From Chamaelirium japonicum (lineage: Eukaryota; Streptophyta; Magnoliopsida; Liliales; Melanthiaceae): a stretch of 64,000 nucleotides of DNA. Below are positions 62,714-64,000 of this stretch, one piece after another. Position 1 is the first letter of the stretch, and each line of letters begins with the position of its first letter. The translations under genes were made by a program, and so were the position numbers. Where the stretch lies: contig CANTAL010000024.1 in NCBI GenBank assembly GCA_947650365.1, positions 1,488,001-1,552,000 on the forward strand, given 5' to 3'. The notes under the pieces are model-generated. The model worked only from the letters and a program-made list of their open reading frames with translations, had not been told where the DNA came from and did no database searches.

Positions 62714-64000
62714 TGTTGGAATTGGATCCGCTAATCAGAGTCGCAGCGGAAGCAAAAGAAAGATCCAAAGATCATACGGTGTATATTTCATTACAATTAA
62801 TTCTACAAAATAATCTACATGCAAATCTATGATCTTAGCATATGTGCGGACACCCTAGAGGCATACTACGATCTACGGAAGATATGCATGCATCTAGTTA
62901 GGTGTTTAGAATCATCATACCTTTTGGATCAATGATCCAGAGAGGATGGAACGATGAAGAACCGCACTTGAATCACAAGGGAAACTGTCGGATAGCACCT
63001 TGTCCTTTGCGAATTGAAGAATCCTCAAAATTCTGTCTCTGAGTGCAGGGATTACGAGCCGACGGAGAAATCCGTTACGAAGACGATGGCGAGCAACGAG
63101 ATTTTCTCCTCCTCTTTCTCTTTTCTTCCTTCTCCTTCCTTCCTTGTCCTTCTCCCTTCTTCTTCCTCTCTTTTCCTTGGCTGAAACCACAAGGAGAAGG
63201 ACTAGGGGGTTCAGATTTTCTAGAGGAGAGGAGACCATATGGCCAGCCCCTCCCTCTCCCTATTCCCTTATAGGGCCGGTCTCCCATGGCTTTAAGGAAG
63301 CTAGGGCCGGTCCTAGGTAGATAAGGATAGAGGGGGGGCGGTTTTTAGGGATTTCCAGTGTCTATTGTGAAGCCTAGATGAAAACGCCCTTCACGAAAAG
63401 TAGAAAACTGAAAGAGAGACTGAGTGAGGTGCGCTACTCGGAATCGAGTTCCGTCAGCACCTATGAGCTCCTGGAATTATTCTGCTCATTCTAAGATCCA
63501 TATTTAATATGTTCTGAGCCATATTTTAGTATTTACCAAAATACCCCTACGGCCTGTAACACATGTGAATTAGGTTTTTTGGCTCCGGGCTTGCGCTACT
63601 TCGCATCCAACGTATCCAACTAGGTCGGGGAATAATTCCTATACGCAATGACAGGGTGGAACCTTTAGGGTTCGGGATCTCTAGCTCCAACCGGATCCCT
63701 GATTAACTGTTCCGGTGACACACCGAAAGTTCCGTTAATCCGCCCTATTCCGATTAACTCACGTAGCCACCCAGAGTGCGACACGAGTTGAACTCTAATA
63801 ATCCTAAACTTATGTTACTCCCTCGTAACCCTGTTCTCTACTATACTCCGATAATCCTCAGTCCCTCCTATTACTGGTGCCATGATACGACTCGGGCGGT
63901 GGGGAGCACCGTCAGATCCCGATCGATCATCTGACTAGGGTTTGATGACTTGTCATCTATAACACCACACACCTTCCAGTGCTATGCCTAGCATTCGGAA
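62714..64000 (-). mobile_element. Unrelated LTR, truncated by the window edge, probably minus strand
   Basis: The array stops at ..CAAACGTGC and TGTTGGAATTGG begins, a typical LTR terminus. Composition changes sharply to balanced, non-satellite sequence. On minus, a TATA-like CCCTATAAGGGAATA (63261-63275) is followed by a purine-rich leader, a GT-type putative splice donor near 62920, and an end ..CCAATTCCAACA at 62714. That orientation puts the 3' LTR end at the array boundary. The outer end and any coding region lie outside the window, so solo LTR versus full element is undecided. The 107-codon minus frame 62915-63238 lies in the putative leader and matches no family I recognise. Confidence 0.65.

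Noticed and set aside
62915..63238. 107-codon minus-strand frame rich in Arg/Lys/Glu
   Set aside because: Lies in the purine-rich leader of the right-edge LTR; composition explains it and no domain is visible.

Overview
The window is plant nuclear DNA made almost entirely of repeats. I find no host protein-coding gene, rRNA gene or tRNA gene. The plant assignment rests on a Ty1-copia retrotransposon whose integrase, reverse transcriptase and RNase H look like plant Copia proteins, and on LTRs with TG..CA ends and 5-bp target-site duplications. The species cannot be told from the sequence.

About 55 kb is a mosaic of one repeat family. Its modules in forward order are: P, a TATA-bearing promoter-like block ending in ACAACA; B, the 14-mer CGTTATCAGCACGA with a short conserved leader; Q, a purine tract of about 100 nt; T, a conserved tail of about 90 nt; and A, an A/T-only block of up to about 950 bp. 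I counted 137 intact or decayed copies of B by eye, 71 on plus and 66 on minus. The same 14-mer follows the 5' LTR of the Copia element directly, where it is the primer-binding site (PBS). I therefore read the mosaic as the remains of a small non-autonomous LTR retrotransposon amplified like a satellite, in both orientations. It also contains larger duplications: 70-5545 matches 56970-62713; three loci near 19.4-20.6, 30.5-32.4 and 46.4-48.0 kb match; and 17.4-18.8 kb matches the stretch around the Copia insertion.

Three datable insertions sit in this background. (1) A complete but coding-dead Ty1-copia element at 23165-29664 has 155-bp LTRs differing at 3 sites, a TSD of ATTAA, a PBS and a polypurine tract. 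Its gag is rearranged and its pol carries five in-frame stops plus a frameshift. (2) An 840-bp solo LTR at 42830-43669 (TSD TCCTG) carries a GC-rich 43-bp minisatellite. (3) An unrelated LTR starts at 62714, probably on minus, and runs off the right edge.

Nothing here works as a gene set. The genomic interest lies in how a PBS-bearing retroelement became a bidirectional satellite-like array with recurrent inverted dimers, each bounded by promoter-like blocks. The many open frames of 60-146 codons in the array are products of stop-poor purine/pyrimidine tracts and are not annotated as genes.
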